NCBI RefSeq assembly: GCF_900103735.1
Contig: NZ_FMXE01000008.1
Span: forward strand, 124,001 to 188,000
From: Algoriphagus alkaliphilus
GTDB lineage: Bacteria; Bacteroidota; Bacteroidia; Cytophagales; Cyclobacteriaceae
Reading direction: 5' to 3'
Length of the DNA stretch: 64,000 nt
Shown here: positions 43,107 through 52,533 of the stretch, one piece after another
Layout of the letters: the number at the start of each line of letters is the position of its first letter
Numbering within the stretch: the stretch's first letter is position 1
The notes under the pieces: generated by a model
Databases searched by the model: none
What the model was told of the DNA's origin: nothing
The model's input: only the letters and a program-made list of their open reading frames with translations
Position numbers and translations under genes: made by a program

Positions 43107-44672
43107 TTATCTCGCGTAGTTGACGGCTCTCATTTCACGGATTACAGTCACTTTGATTTGACCAGGGTACTGCATTTCTTTTTCAATTTTCTGAGAAATA
43201 TCAAAGGAAAGCTTACCGGCGGTTTGATCGTCCACATTGTCCGCATCAACGAGGATCCGAAGCTCTCGACCTGCCTGCATCGCAAAGCATTTGTTCACTC
43301 CGTCAAACGCAAGCGCAAGCTCTTCAAGCTCTTTGAGGCGCTTGATATAGCTATCCATGATTTCGCGACGTGCGCCCGGCCTTGAGCCTGATATCGCATC
43401 ACAGGCCTGAACGATCGGGGATATCATAGAGGTCATTTCGATCTCATCATGGTGAGCACCGATGGCGTTGCAGATTTCGGGATGTTCTTTGTAGCGTTTT
43501 GCCAACTCCATTCCAAGTACTGCGTGCGGCAATTCCTGTTCTTCCGGCCAGACTTTTCCGATATCGTGAAGTAATCCTGCACGCTTGGCAAGCTTGGCGT
43601 TGAGACCCATTTCAGCAGCCATGGTTGCGGCCAGTTTGGCCACTTCTCTGGAGTGCTGAAGTAGATTCTGTCCATAGGAAGATCGAAATCTCATCCGTCC
43701 CACCATCCGGATCAATTCGGGATGAAGCCCGTGAATTCCCAAATCGATACAGGTACGCTCACCGATTTCGACAATTTCTTCCTCGATATTTTTCTCGGTT
43801 TTAGCGACTACTTCCTCAATTCTTGCCGGGTGTATCCTGCCATCCTGGACCAATCTATGAAGTGAGAGTCTCGCGATTTCTCTCCTGACCGGATCAAATC
43901 CGGAAATGATAATCGCTTCCGGTGTATCATCCACGACGATTTCCACACCTGTAGCGGCTTCAAGCGCCCGGATATTCCGACCTTCACGACCGATGATTTT
44001 GCCTTTGATGTCGTCACTTTCGATGTTGAATACAGATACGCAGTTTTCCACTGCGTGCTCTGTGGCGGTACGCTGAATGGTATCCAAAACGATCTTTTTC
44101 GCCTGTTTGGTAGCGGTCAATTTCGCCTCATCCAAGATGTCTTTGATCTGTGAGGATGCCTTGGATTGTGCCTCTTCGGTCAACATTGTAATGATCTGAT
44201 CTTTGGCTTCTTCCCGGGTCAGCCCGGCGATTTTCTCCAAATCGGCAATCCTCTGATTAGTGATTCGGTCAAGCTCTTCTTTTTTGACTTGGACCGAGTG
44301 AAGTTGGGCACTCAGGTTTTCCTTCTTGCTGTCAAGTTCGACTTCTTTTCTTTTCAGCGCTTCCTGCTCTTTGGACACTTGACTCTGGAGTTGCTTGACT
44401 TTGTTTTCGTTGGTGATGATGATACTTTTCTTGTTATTCATCTCCTCGTCAAACTCCGACTTCAATTTCAGATACTTTTCTTTAGCCTCCAGAATTCTGT
44501 CTTTCTTGATCGTCTCTGCCGTAAGTTCAGCCTCCCGAAGCATGGACTTGACCCTTACTTGGGTCTCTTCTTCCAACTTCGCATTTTTATTTTTAATGAA
44601 AAATCCCGCCAATGCGGCACCCCCACCAAGCCCTACCAGGGCTGCGAGGATGATAAATAGTACGTCTGCCAT
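43107..44672 (-). CDS. rny: Ribonuclease Y
   Basis: Membrane-bound endoribonuclease that initiates mRNA decay. N-terminal TM segment (about 4-24), a long coiled coil (25-200, K/E-rich), a KH domain ([18 protein letters not shown] near 225) and an HD domain with L-L-H-D-I-G-K and A-H-H-D-E. Length 521 matches the family. Lies downstream of zapA with a 66-base gap and ends at a strong terminator, so it is probably the last gene of the pheT-zapA-rny unit. Confidence 0.97.
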   Translation of the reverse strand: MADVLFIILAALVGLGGGAALAGFFIKNKNAKLEEETQVRVKSMLREAELTAETIKKDRILEAKEKYLKLKSEFDEEMNNKKSIIITNENKVKQLQSQVSKEQEALKRKEVELDSKKENLSAQLHSVQVKKEELDRITNQRIADLEKIAGLTREEAKDQIITMLTEEAQSKASSQIKDILDEAKLTATKQAKKIVLDTIQRTATEHAVENCVSVFNIESDDIKGKIIGREGRNIRALEAATGVEIVVDDTPEAIIISGFDPVRREIARLSLHRLVQDGRIHPARIEEVVAKTEKNIEEEIVEIGERTCIDLGIHGLHPELIRMVGRMRFRSSYGQNLLQHSREVAKLAATMAAEMGLNAKLAKRAGLLHDIGKVWPEEQELPHAVLGMELAKRYKEHPEICNAIGAHHDEIEMTSMISPIVQACDAISGSRPGARREIMDSYIKRLKELEELALAFDGVNKCFAMQAGRELRILVDADNVDDQTAGKLSFDISQKIEKEMQYPGQIKVTVIREMRAVNYAR

Positions 44673-44738
44673 AGGTATTTATATAGTTATACTACCTCTC
44701 CGGCTCCGAAAATCCCAGAAACAAGTGGATACCAATAA

Positions 44739-45023
44739 TCAAACAGCCTTGGTCAACAAAGCTGAAATATGGGAAAGACTTTTACGAACATGTTCGCTGT
44801 CTTCAGCATTTACCTCATTGGTTTCGAGAGACTCCACCATGCAGTCAAAAGCTACCATGGCAAGCAAATCCTGAAAGTCATCCAAACCAAATTCGGCTTT
44901 ATATTTCCTCAATTTCTCATTAATCAACTTCCCGGCATGTCTTATTTTAGCCTCATCTTCAGGCTTAACACGCATAGGATATTCCCTTTCTCCGATTTTC
45001 ACTCTGATGGCCAGCGTCTCCAT
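44739..45023 (-). CDS. zapA: Cell division protein ZapA
   Basis: 94 residues with the ZapA opening (L-A-I-R-V-K-I-G-E-R-E-Y-P-M-R-V), then E-D-E-A-K-I-R-H-A-G-K-L-I-N-E-K-L and a C-terminal coiled coil. Binds FtsZ and promotes ring bundling. The next gene upstream (one base away) encodes a coiled-coil protein, and pheT precedes both, a conserved order in Bacteroidota. Confidence 0.92.
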   Translation of the reverse strand: METLAIRVKIGEREYPMRVKPEDEAKIRHAGKLINEKLRKYKAEFGLDDFQDLLAMVAFDCMVESLETNEVNAEDSEHVRKSLSHISALLTKAV

Positions 45024-45024
45024 A

Positions 45025-45309
45025 TCATTCGGAAAGGTATGTGATCAAATGATCGATTTCTTGTATATAATTATTGATTAAGTCACTCATTTCGGTGGCA
45101 TCCTCTGGATTCACCGGTCGGTTGTCCACAATGTTACTAATTTTAATCTTATTTTTAAAATGATGGATTTCCTGCTCTTTTTCCTGAATCCCATGCTCCA
45201 ACTGAGACAAACGAGCCTTTAACAGCTCATTTTCAGCAGCTACCGACTCCAGTTTTTTACTGACCTGTACGGCCAGTTTTTCCAATTTTTGCAGTTCCTC
45301 GTGAATCAT
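45025..45309 (-). CDS. Coiled-coil protein encoded next to zapA
   Basis: 94 residues. Residues 3-60 form a strong coiled coil (L-E-K-L-A-V-Q-V-S-K-K-L-E, E-N-E-L-L-K-A-R-L-S-Q-L-E), then a C-terminal segment rich in Ile and Asp. Not assigned to a named family, but position between pheT and zapA with 1-2 base gaps suggests a cell-division role, perhaps like ZapB (inference). Its stop and the zapA start are one base apart. Confidence 0.85.
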   Translation of the reverse strand: MIHEELQKLEKLAVQVSKKLESVAAENELLKARLSQLEHGIQEKEQEIHHFKNKIKISNIVDNRPVNPEDATEMSDLINNYIQEIDHLITYLSE

Positions 45310-45311
45310 TT

Positions 45312-47726
45312 TTAGCTTCTGATTATTGCTCCTACCTGTTCTTGGAAGGCCTGAATCAATTTACTCATTGTTTTCTCAATTACCTTATCGGTTAGGGTAT
45401 TTTCCTGATCCTGCAGGTGGAAACTCAAAGCATAGGCCTTTTTCCCCGAATCAATTTTATCCCCCTGATACACATCAAAAACCCCGATCTTTCTGACCAA
45501 TTTCCCTCCCGCTTTCTCAGCTACTGATTTCACCTGATCATATGTCACAGCCTTGTCAATGACCAAAGAAAGATCTCGACGGACTTCGGGAAACTTGGAG
45601 ATTTCCTGAAATTTCTTCAAACCTGATGCTTTTTTGGTCAACAGATCCCAATCTAGTTCCACAAACCAAACGTCCTGACGAACTTCAGCAAGCTTTAGAA
45701 TTTTCTCATCGACCAAGCCCACTGTTCCCAGTACCTTTTCTCCCAATTTCAAAGTCAGACCATAGCTAAACGGTGCTGACTCGTTCATTGAAACTTGTCC
45801 CACCTCGATATTCAGTCGCTCCAGAATTCGCTCTACGGTTGCATAGAGATCCGAAAAACCAAAAGGCTTCTCAGGTTCTATCCAACTTTCAGAAGAACGG
45901 TTTCCCGAATGGAAAATTGCCAGCCTTCTTCCTTCTTTGTAGCCTTCCGCTGTTTTCTGATAGACCGTTCCAAACTCGAAACACTTCAAATCAGTCTGTC
46001 TGCGATTGATATTATGTGCCAATACCTCCAGGCCATTGAACAGCAGGGTCTGACGCATGACGCCAAGATCCTCGCTGAGCTTGTTGAATATTTCCACATT
46101 TACGGCCGAATCCACAAAACCTGATTTCTCGGCATAAACCGGTTTGGTCAGGCTGTTGGTGATCATTTCAAAATACCCCTGCCCGGCCAGCATCTCAGTC
46201 ATTCGGTACTGAAGCTTGTTCAGATCTTTAACTGGATGTTCCGCCAAATAATCGGTTTTGAGGTTTTCGGAAAGCTCCACTTGATGGAAGCCATAAATCC
46301 TTAATATTTCCTCTATAATATCAGCTTCTCGGGTCACATCGACACGATATGGCTTTACGATTGCCGTGAATCCGTCCTTGGTTTCATTTTCAACATTGAT
46401 ATCGAGACTTTCCAAAATGGACTTCACTTCAGAAGGAGCGATTTTCTTCCCAATCAGTCTATTTACATGGCCGTAGTTCACCCCGATCACAGAATCCTGA
46501 ACAGGATCTGGATAAAGATCGATGATTTCAGAAGCAACTTTGCCTCCGGCAAATTCCTCCAGCAAAGCCACTGCACGCTTAAGTGCATAAACCGGCATAT
46601 TCGGATCCGTTCCCCGCTCAAATCGGAAGGAAGCATCCGTTTTCAATCCATGAAACTGCGAGCCCTTACGGACTACATCCGGAGAGAAATAGGCGGATTC
46701 CAAGAAAATGGATGTCGTCTGATCACTAACTCCAGAATGATTCCCTCCGAAAATCCCCGCAATACACATACCGCCGGTAGGATCGCAGATCATCAGTTCT
46801 TCCCCTGAGAGTTTCCGCTCCTTCCCATCCAACGTGACAAAAGGTGTTCCTTTTGGAAGCTTTCCTACGATGATTTTTCCACTGGAAATCTTATCCGCAT
46901 CAAATGCATGAAGCGGCTGACCTAAGTCATGAAGAATGAAATTGGTGATGTCTACAATATTGTTGATCGGCTCCAAATCCAAAGAACGCAGGAAATTCTG
47001 AAGCCATTGAGGCGATGGCCCAACCTTCAGGTCCGACATCACCACTCCTGCATAGCGTGGGCAATCCACTGAATTCTTAACTTCCACAGTGACTATCGTC
47101 CCGGATATTTCTGAAATCAAAGAATTCTCTTCAGGAAGGTAGACCGAGCGGCCTAGCAAAGCCTTCAAATCTCTGGCAACTCCTAAATGAGATGCCGCAT
47201 CTGCACGGTTTGGTGTTAAGCCGATCTCCAAAACATGATCCTGAGAAACTTCAAAATACTCCGAAGCCGGGGTTCCGTTTGGCAGGTCTGTGTCCAAAAC
47301 CATAATGCCGGCATGGGATTTACCCAAGCCGATCTCGTCCTCGGCACAGATCATTCCTTCGGAAACTTGGCCACGGATTTTGGCTTTCTTGATTTCAAAA
47401 GGCTCTCCTTCGCTTGGATACAATTTTGCTCCTACAGTAGCTACAACTACCTTTTGCCCAGACACCACATTTGGAGCCCCGCAGACAATATGGGAAGGGG
47501 TACCCGTACCAATATCCACAGTAGTGAGACTGAGTTTGTCCGCATCCGGGTGTTTTTCGCAAGTCAAAACCTCCCCGATCACCACTCCTTCCAAGCCTCC
47601 GCGGACAGACACAAATTCCTCAACCGCCTCCACTTCTAAACCCGAGCGGGTAAGTAATACGGCGATTTCTTCTGGGCTTTCTGGTAGAGAAATATATTTT
47701 TTTAAGCGATTAATCGAGATCTTCAT
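45312..47726 (-). CDS. pheT: Phenylalanyl-tRNA synthetase beta subunit
   Basis: 804 residues, normal length. Domains in order: N-terminal B1, a tRNA-binding OB fold at about 40-150 (V-I-G-E-V-L-T-C-E-K-H-P-D-A-D-K-L), the B3/B4 editing region (L-D-K-S at about 210-370, G-G-N-H-S-G-V), B5 (V-N-Y-G-H-V-N-R-L-I-G), a catalytic-like core and a C-terminal ferredoxin-fold anticodon domain (F-P-E-V-R-R-D-L-S-L-V). Works with the alpha subunit, encoded elsewhere. Starts 105 bases after the DUF1684 gene stop. Confidence 0.98.
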   Translation of the reverse strand: MKISINRLKKYISLPESPEEIAVLLTRSGLEVEAVEEFVSVRGGLEGVVIGEVLTCEKHPDADKLSLTTVDIGTGTPSHIVCGAPNVVSGQKVVVATVGAKLYPSEGEPFEIKKAKIRGQVSEGMICAEDEIGLGKSHAGIMVLDTDLPNGTPASEYFEVSQDHVLEIGLTPNRADAASHLGVARDLKALLGRSVYLPEENSLISEISGTIVTVEVKNSVDCPRYAGVVMSDLKVGPSPQWLQNFLRSLDLEPINNIVDITNFILHDLGQPLHAFDADKISSGKIIVGKLPKGTPFVTLDGKERKLSGEELMICDPTGGMCIAGIFGGNHSGVSDQTTSIFLESAYFSPDVVRKGSQFHGLKTDASFRFERGTDPNMPVYALKRAVALLEEFAGGKVASEIIDLYPDPVQDSVIGVNYGHVNRLIGKKIAPSEVKSILESLDINVENETKDGFTAIVKPYRVDVTREADIIEEILRIYGFHQVELSENLKTDYLAEHPVKDLNKLQYRMTEMLAGQGYFEMITNSLTKPVYAEKSGFVDSAVNVEIFNKLSEDLGVMRQTLLFNGLEVLAHNINRRQTDLKCFEFGTVYQKTAEGYKEGRRLAIFHSGNRSSESWIEPEKPFGFSDLYATVERILERLNIEVGQVSMNESAPFSYGLTLKLGEKVLGTVGLVDEKILKLAEVRQDVWFVELDWDLLTKKASGLKKFQEISKFPEVRRDLSLVIDKAVTYDQVKSVAEKAGGKLVRKIGVFDVYQGDKIDSGKKAYALSFHLQDQENTLTDKVIEKTMSKLIQAFQEQVGAIIRS

Positions 47727-47831
47727 AAATTTCTTCTTGCAGGAATCTGATCCTAATCTTCAACAAAAAAGGTGCTTTTGCACCTTTCATAAAACTGATT
47801 GGCAAATTTATAAGAATTGCTTCGGGCTTTC

Positions 47832-48452
47832 TTATTCTTTGTAATTTTTCTCCCCTGCTTCCAAGGCAATCTCCAAAAGATTTTCTTTGGGAGGAATCGG
47901 ACAGGCATAGTCGGGATTGTAGGCGCAATAAGGATTGAATGCTAGATTAAAGTCCAGGGTGATGCTGTTTTTACCATCCTGCCTTACATTCAGGTAGCGC
48001 CCGCCGCCGTAGGTTTCCCCCGCACTGGTGGCATCAGCAAAAGCCAAAAAGAAATTCCGCTTGTCCGTTTCGTCCATCGCCTGGAGTAGCAGCAATTTGT
48101 TGGTCCTTCCTCCCAATTCAAATTCGGCAAAGGAATGCTCGATATAGCGCTGCTTGGATCCGTCTGTCAAAGGGACTTCCCGTACTTTTTTGTTTTCGAT
48201 CGGTAATAATCGGGCTTTGACTTTGTAAGCAGGATTAATGTCATAAAAGGTCAACTTGGTAAACCCTCGCTTTTGCTCCTCAGTCAATGGTGATTCGATG
48301 TTAAACCGGATAAACTTAAACTGACGCTCCCGTTCTTTTTCGATTTTCTCCACATAGGATTCGGGGCTTTCAGCCGCTGTAAACATGTAGGCGACAGCCG
48401 TGATCACCACCAAACCAACGGCAATGAGTAAAATGTAATTTGATTTTTTCAT
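47832..48452 (-). CDS. DUF1684 domain protein, membrane-anchored
   Basis: One N-terminal TM/signal segment (about 7-26), then a DUF1684 domain with the hallmark N-P-Y-C-A-Y-N-P-D-Y-A-C-P-I-P-P-K-E-N near the C-terminus and F-L-A-F-A-D-A-T-S-A-G-E-T-Y-G-G-G-R-Y-L. The conserved cysteines and the G-G-G-R-Y motif are intact. The role of the family is unknown. The radC stop is directly adjacent (no gap), so the two are probably co-transcribed. Confidence 0.9.
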   Translation of the reverse strand: MKKSNYILLIAVGLVVITAVAYMFTAAESPESYVEKIEKERERQFKFIRFNIESPLTEEQKRGFTKLTFYDINPAYKVKARLLPIENKKVREVPLTDGSKQRYIEHSFAEFELGGRTNKLLLLQAMDETDKRNFFLAFADATSAGETYGGGRYLNVRQDGKNSITLDFNLAFNPYCAYNPDYACPIPPKENLLEIALEAGEKNYKE

Positions 48453-49148
48453 TTATAGTATGCCCTCATCGGCGAAGCTAAAATAGCCACGATCTCCAAA
48501 AATTACATGGTCCAAAACAGGTAAATCCAATTCTCGCCCAATTTTGACCAATCTTTCGGTCAATCGCTTGTCCTGTTCGGAAGGAGATAGATTGCCGCTG
48601 GGATGATTATGAACTAAAATAATGGACTGAGAGACCTGCTCAAGTGCAATTTTAAAAACAATTTTAGGATCCACAACGGTTCCTGATGTCCCTCCTTGAC
48701 TCACGAGTTGCTTTTTTATCACATAATTTGATCTCGACAGTAAAATCAGGTAAAAGTGCTCCACGATTTCATCATAAAGTTCAGGCTTCATCAACTCGTA
48801 GATGTCCCGTGAACTGGTGATTTTAATCCGTGTCTGGGGTTCTTGTTCTTTACGTCTTCGCCCAAGTTCCATTGCCGCCACGATGGAAATCGCCTTTGCT
48901 TCACCGATTCCTTTAAACTTCATGAGATCTTTGACAGACATTTTTGCCAAGGAGGCAAGGTCGTAACTGACCTCACGGAGAATCATTCGGGAAAGATCCA
49001 CGGCACTGATCATAGGAGTACCCGAACCAATCAGGATTGCGATTAATTCTGCGTCTGAAAGCGATGATTTCCCCTTGAGCAATAGCTTTTCCCTAGGACG
49101 GTCTTCTTCTGCCAGCTCGGATATTTTAATCGAAGTAGCCTGACTCAT
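48453..49148 (-). CDS. radC: RadC/DUF2466 family JAB-type protein
   Basis: N-terminal helix-hairpin-helix region (L-M-K-F-K-G-I-G-E-A-K-A near 80) and a C-terminal JAMM metalloprotease-like domain with H-N-H-P-S-G-N-L-S-P-S-E-Q-D (metal His/His/Asp). Historically linked to DNA repair, but the true activity is unsettled. 231 residues is normal. Immediately followed by the DUF1684 gene. Confidence 0.95.
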   Translation of the reverse strand: MSQATSIKISELAEEDRPREKLLLKGKSSLSDAELIAILIGSGTPMISAVDLSRMILREVSYDLASLAKMSVKDLMKFKGIGEAKAISIVAAMELGRRRKEQEPQTRIKITSSRDIYELMKPELYDEIVEHFYLILLSRSNYVIKKQLVSQGGTSGTVVDPKIVFKIALEQVSQSIILVHNHPSGNLSPSEQDKRLTERLVKIGRELDLPVLDHVIFGDRGYFSFADEGIL

Positions 49149-49214
49149 AAGCAGTTATTTAAAAAAGGTTGTACAAAAAGTGTAACTAAAACTAATCAGA
49201 AAAAGGCATAAAAA

Positions 49215-49237
49215 AAACCCTGCTTTTGACAGGGTTT
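49215..49237 (-). terminator. Terminator of rpsT
   Basis: On the minus strand AAACCCTG, CAAAAG loop side and CAGGGTTT form an 8-bp stem followed by T8 minus one; located 23 bases past the rpsT stop. Confidence 0.9.
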
Positions 49238-49259
49238 AGGTAGGATAGTCTTTAAGAGA

Positions 49260-49514
49260 TTAAGCCAAAGCGCTTACGAACTTAGCCAATCTTGATTTCT
49301 TGTTACTAGCGTTGTTTTTGTGAATCACATTCTTCTTTGCCAGTTTGTCCAACATAGATGAAACCTTCTTGTAAAGCTCTGTAGCTTCTACTTTATCAGT
49401 TGCAGCTTTCAATCTTTTGATGAAAGTTCTAGTGGTCTTAGCCTGATATCTGTTTCTCAAACGCTTCGCTTCGTTGGCACGAATTCTTTTCAGAGCTGAT
49501 TTGTGATTTGCCAT
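49260..49514 (-). CDS. rpsT: 30S ribosomal protein S20
   Basis: 84 residues, basic: M-A-N-H-K-S-A-L-K-R-I-R and the helical K-R-L-R-N-R-Y-Q, ending with the conserved N-N-A-S-N-K-K-S-R-L-A-K. Primary 16S rRNA binder in 30S assembly. Monocistronic by its own promoter and terminator. Confidence 0.97.
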   Translation of the reverse strand: MANHKSALKRIRANEAKRLRNRYQAKTTRTFIKRLKAATDKVEATELYKKVSSMLDKLAKKNVIHKNNASNKKSRLAKFVSALA

Positions 49515-49564
49515 ATCTTGTTTTTAAATAAAATCTTTACGTTCCCCAATTCCGAATTGGAGTG

Positions 49565-49596
49565 CAAAGTTATTGTAAATAATTAATTCTGCCAAA
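49565..49596 (-). promoter_or_regulatory. rpsT promoter
   Basis: On the minus strand a TTTG (-33, 49596-49593) and TAACTTTG (-7, 49572-49565), followed by C, are 20 bases apart, an exact fit to the Bacteroidota consensus. It lies 51 bases upstream of the rpsT start. Confidence 0.75.
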
Positions 49597-49724
49597 GTAA
49601 TTTGAAACATTCCTTTTAGCGTCCTCTTATTCTAAAATAACAAATTTGGCTCCAAGCCTAAAGAAGAACGTAAATATAGGTCTTTTGACTTCGAATAAGA
49701 GAAATCTTTTGACTATTTTCAAAA

Positions 49725-50663
49725 ATGAAGATTTTTATGATGTGGGCTTTTAGCTTTCTTTTTTGGTTTCCAAGTTTTGAGGACTGGGGGTTCTATGCAC
49801 ATTCGCTGATCAATCAACAGGCTGTTTACTCTCTCCCACCCGAAATGATCGGTTATTACAAGCCTCACATTCAGTTTGTTACTGAAAAGGCAGTCAATCC
49901 TGACCGTAGAAGATATGTCGTAAAAGGCGAGGCTGAAAAGCATTACATTGATTTGGATCATTACGGAGACAGTGCGCTTTTTATTTTGCCGAAATACTGG
50001 CCTGAAGCCCTTAAAAAATTTTCTGAGGACTCACTTCGGGCCAACGGCATCGGACCTTGGTCCGCTTACCTCACGCTGATCAGTCTGACAAAAGCCTTTG
50101 AACAAAAGAATCCCCAAGCAATCCTGAGACTTTCAGCGGACTTGGGACATTATATTGGCGACCTCAATGTCCCGCTCCACACCACTAAAAATTATAACGG
50201 TCAATTGACCGGTCAGGAAGGGATTCATGGTTTTTGGGAAAGTCGGGTGCCGGAACTGTTGGCAAAAAACTATTCCCTTTGGGTCGGAAAAGCAGAATAT
50301 GTAGAAAAACCGCAACTCGCACTTTGGGATGCTGTTGAAAAGGCACACAGTCAAGTGGACAGTGTATTGCGAATCGAGCGGGAACTCACCAAAAACTTTC
50401 CGGAAGACCAGAAATACAGCTACGAGGAGCGGAATGGACTTACAGTTCGGGTTTATTCCAGAGATTTCACAGAAGCCTATGCTCAAGCCTTAGACCATCA
50501 GATTGAGCGGCAGATGAAGCGCTCCATCAAGATGATCGCTGACTTTTGGTATACCGCTTGGGTCAATGCCGGCCAGCCGGATTTGAGCACCTTGGAAGGC
50601 GCTGTAGTTGAAGAAGAAAAACTGACTCCGGATCCGAAATTGAAGGTCAGAGAGCATTTGTAA
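49725..50663 (+). CDS. S1/P1 nuclease / zinc-dependent phospholipase C-like protein, exported
   Basis: Signal peptide about 1-18, after which the mature protein begins close to W-G-F-Y-A-H (Trp21, His26), the start expected for trinuclear-zinc S1/P1 nucleases. The motif H-Y-I-G-D-L-N-V-P-L-H supplies ligands His, Asp and His, and G-I-H-G-F-W-E-S gives further ones. Expected to be a periplasmic nuclease or phosphodiesterase. 312 residues is normal. Its stop overlaps the first word of the repeat bracket around the next gene. Confidence 0.85.
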   Translation: MKIFMMWAFSFLFWFPSFEDWGFYAHSLINQQAVYSLPPEMIGYYKPHIQFVTEKAVNPDRRRYVVKGEAEKHYIDLDHYGDSALFILPKYWPEALKKFSEDSLRANGIGPWSAYLTLISLTKAFEQKNPQAILRLSADLGHYIGDLNVPLHTTKNYNGQLTGQEGIHGFWESRVPELLAKNYSLWVGKAEYVEKPQLALWDAVEKAHSQVDSVLRIERELTKNFPEDQKYSYEERNGLTVRVYSRDFTEAYAQALDHQIERQMKRSIKMIADFWYTAWVNAGQPDLSTLEGAVVEEEKLTPDPKLKVREHL

Positions 50664-50722
50664 GTGGTAAAGGATGGAAGCTGAAATATTTAAAAGTAGG
50701 CAGTGACAGTAAGCAGTAGGCA
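50659..50722 (+). repeat. Left bracket repeat of the four-helix-bundle gene
   Basis: Outer word TGTAAGTGGT at 50659-50668 and inner 29-base block 50694-50722 (AGTAGGCAGTGACAGTAAGC onward). The inner block matches the reverse complement of 51162-51190 at 24 of 29 positions; the outer word is the complement of one at 51217-51226. Confidence 0.85.
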
Positions 50723-50761
50723 TGTGGTTAAGCCAATATGTAACTTCTAACCAAGTAAATT

Positions 50762-51133
50762 ATGGATTATCGAGATTTAATTGATTACAAAAAGGCTTTT
50801 AAACTGGCCATGCGAATTTTTGAAATTAGCAAAACCTTTCCAAGAGAAGAGAAATTTTCTTTAACTGACCAAATCAGAAGGTCGAGCAGATCTATTTGTA
50901 CAAATATTGGTGAAGGCTACCGAAAAAGAAGGTATCCAGCACATTTCATTTCTAAATTGAGTGATTCTGACATGGAAAATACTGAAACGCAGGTTTGGTT
51001 AAATTTCGCTTTGGCTTGTAAGTATATTGAGGAAGTCACATTCAAAGAACTTGATCAAGAGGTTATTGAAATCGGGAGGTTGCTAAACTTCATGATGGAC
51101 AATCCCGAGAAATTTGGTTCCAAAAAACCTTAG
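50762..51133 (+). CDS. Four-helix-bundle protein (23S rRNA intervening-sequence type)
   Basis: 123 residues: Y-R-D-L-I-D-Y-K-K-A-F near the start, L-T-D-Q-I-R-R-S-S-R-S-I-C-T-N-I-G-E-G-Y in the second helix and L-L-N-F-M-M near the end, all hallmarks of the family first seen in intervening sequences of 23S rRNA genes and related to the accessory protein of diversity-generating retroelements. Here it is not within an rRNA gene and no reverse transcriptase is near. It lies between inverted 29-base repeats with the gene centred, suggesting a small mobile unit. Function unknown; positively charged and possibly nucleic-acid binding. Confidence 0.92.
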   Translation: MDYRDLIDYKKAFKLAMRIFEISKTFPREEKFSLTDQIRRSSRSICTNIGEGYRKRRYPAHFISKLSDSDMENTETQVWLNFALACKYIEEVTFKELDQEVIEIGRLLNFMMDNPEKFGSKKP

Positions 51134-51161
51134 AAAAAAATTCATGTATCACCCTATTCTA

Positions 51162-51226
51162 TGCTAACTGCAAACTGCCACTGCCTACTTCCTTTGTCAC
51201 TAATAACTTACTTTTCACCACTTACA
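51162..51226 (-). repeat. Right bracket repeat of the four-helix-bundle gene
   Basis: Inverted counterpart of 50659-50722: inner block 51162-51190 (ends CTGCCACTGCCTACTT) and outer word ACCACTTACA at 51217-51226, reaching the stop of the aminotransferase gene. Confidence 0.85.
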
Positions 51227-51228
51227 TT

Positions 51229-52533
51229 TTACGACGAAAGGTACTGGATCATCGCCTTCCCCAGCCTTCTAAACGTATCCTTAAACACTTCCTCGTTTTC
51301 CTCCAAAAGCGTCACTCGAAAACCTCTCAGATCCGAGCAAAAGGAAGAAATGGGCACTACGCAAATTCGCTCAGCTGCAAGCAAATAATACACAAATCGC
51401 TTGTCCAAAGGCATCTCCGGATCATTAAGCCAGGAATCCAGCAAGCTTTTCAACCTTTCGTCTTCGATGGGTAAACTTTGATTTGGATTCAATAATTTCT
51501 CATCAAAAACAATGGTATTGTAAAATGCACCTTGCGTTGGATTGAATTTGATTCCGGGAATATCTCCAAGAATCTCTCGCATCCAATCACTCCGCTTTCC
51601 GATTTGAACGTTGGCCTTTTCCCTGTAGGAATGATAATCGGGATGGCTCATTATTTTGGGAATGGCCAATTGCGGCAAAATCGTAGAACAGACCTCAATC
51701 ATTTTGGCATTCTCAAGCGTTTGGCAAAGCTTGGCAAACTCCTTCGAGGAGTCCCGATTGTAGAATTCCATCCAACCGCAACGAGCTCCCGGCCAAGGGA
51801 ATTCTTTTGAAATTCCTTTCAGTGAAATTGCAGGTCGATCTCCGATCACTTCCGCTAAAGCCACAGCTTTAATTCCTTTATAGGTGATGTTTTGGTAAAT
51901 CTCGTCAGCAATCAGCAACAGGTTAAACTCCTCCGCAATTTTCACAAAGCCTTCCAAAACTTCTTTCGGATACACCATGCCTGTAGGGTTGTCGGGATTG
52001 ATAATCAGAATTCCCACGATGGACGGATTGTATTTCACCTTCATGAACAGATCCTCCATATCCGGCAGCCATTGGTTGTCCGGGTCGAGTTTGTATGTGA
52101 TCGGAGCGGTGTTCGCATGGGCTGCTTCGGCCGAACTGTGGGTAGAATAGGCGGGCGAAGGGCCGATAATCCGTGCCGTTGGAATCAGAAATTGGTACAA
52201 CTTCGCAATTGCATCACCGAGCCCGTTGAAAAAAAGAATGTCTTCAGCAGTGATTTGATTTCCGCCTTTTTGATTGTTTAGATCAGCAAGGAATTTACGG
52301 GTTTCAAGGACTCCCTTAGAATCAGCGTAACCGTAGGTTTTGTCTTCCTTAAGTAGGTCGGCAATGATCGCCTTCATCCAATCCGGTACGTGATTATGCT
52401 TTTGGATGGGGTCCCCGATGTTTTCCCAGGTCATGGCATAGCCAAGCACTTCAATTTGGCGGGCTTTTTTTACGATTCCCCGGATTTCGTAATTCAATTC
52501 TTCTGCTCCGGGTCTGAGGAGTAGCTGTCTCAT
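51229..52533 (-). CDS. PLP-dependent aminotransferase (class I/II)
   Basis: Fold-type I aminotransferase, 434 residues. PLP-site features: N-P-D-N-P-T-G-M, I-A-D-E-I-Y (Asp/Tyr pairing with PLP) and the Schiff-base Lys in L-K-G-I-S-K-E-F-P-W-P-G-A-R-C-G-W, with the R-C-G Arg for phosphate. The N-terminal segment Y-E-I-R-G-I-V-K-K-A is longer than in AspC, as in the alanine/aspartate group of Bacteroidota. Cytoplasmic. Substrate amino acid not determined. Confidence 0.92.
   Translation of the reverse strand: MRQLLLRPGAEELNYEIRGIVKKARQIEVLGYAMTWENIGDPIQKHNHVPDWMKAIIADLLKEDKTYGYADSKGVLETRKFLADLNNQKGGNQITAEDILFFNGLGDAIAKLYQFLIPTARIIGPSPAYSTHSSAEAAHANTAPITYKLDPDNQWLPDMEDLFMKVKYNPSIVGILIINPDNPTGMVYPKEVLEGFVKIAEEFNLLLIADEIYQNITYKGIKAVALAEVIGDRPAISLKGISKEFPWPGARCGWMEFYNRDSSKEFAKLCQTLENAKMIEVCSTILPQLAIPKIMSHPDYHSYREKANVQIGKRSDWMREILGDIPGIKFNPTQGAFYNTIVFDEKLLNPNQSLPIEDERLKSLLDSWLNDPEMPLDKRFVYYLLAAERICVVPISSFCSDLRGFRVTLLEENEEVFKDTFRRLGKAMIQYLSS

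Noticed and set aside
50762-51133. A diversity-generating retroelement accessory gene
   Set aside because: The fold family is related, but there is no reverse transcriptase, template repeat or variable protein gene in the neighbourhood.
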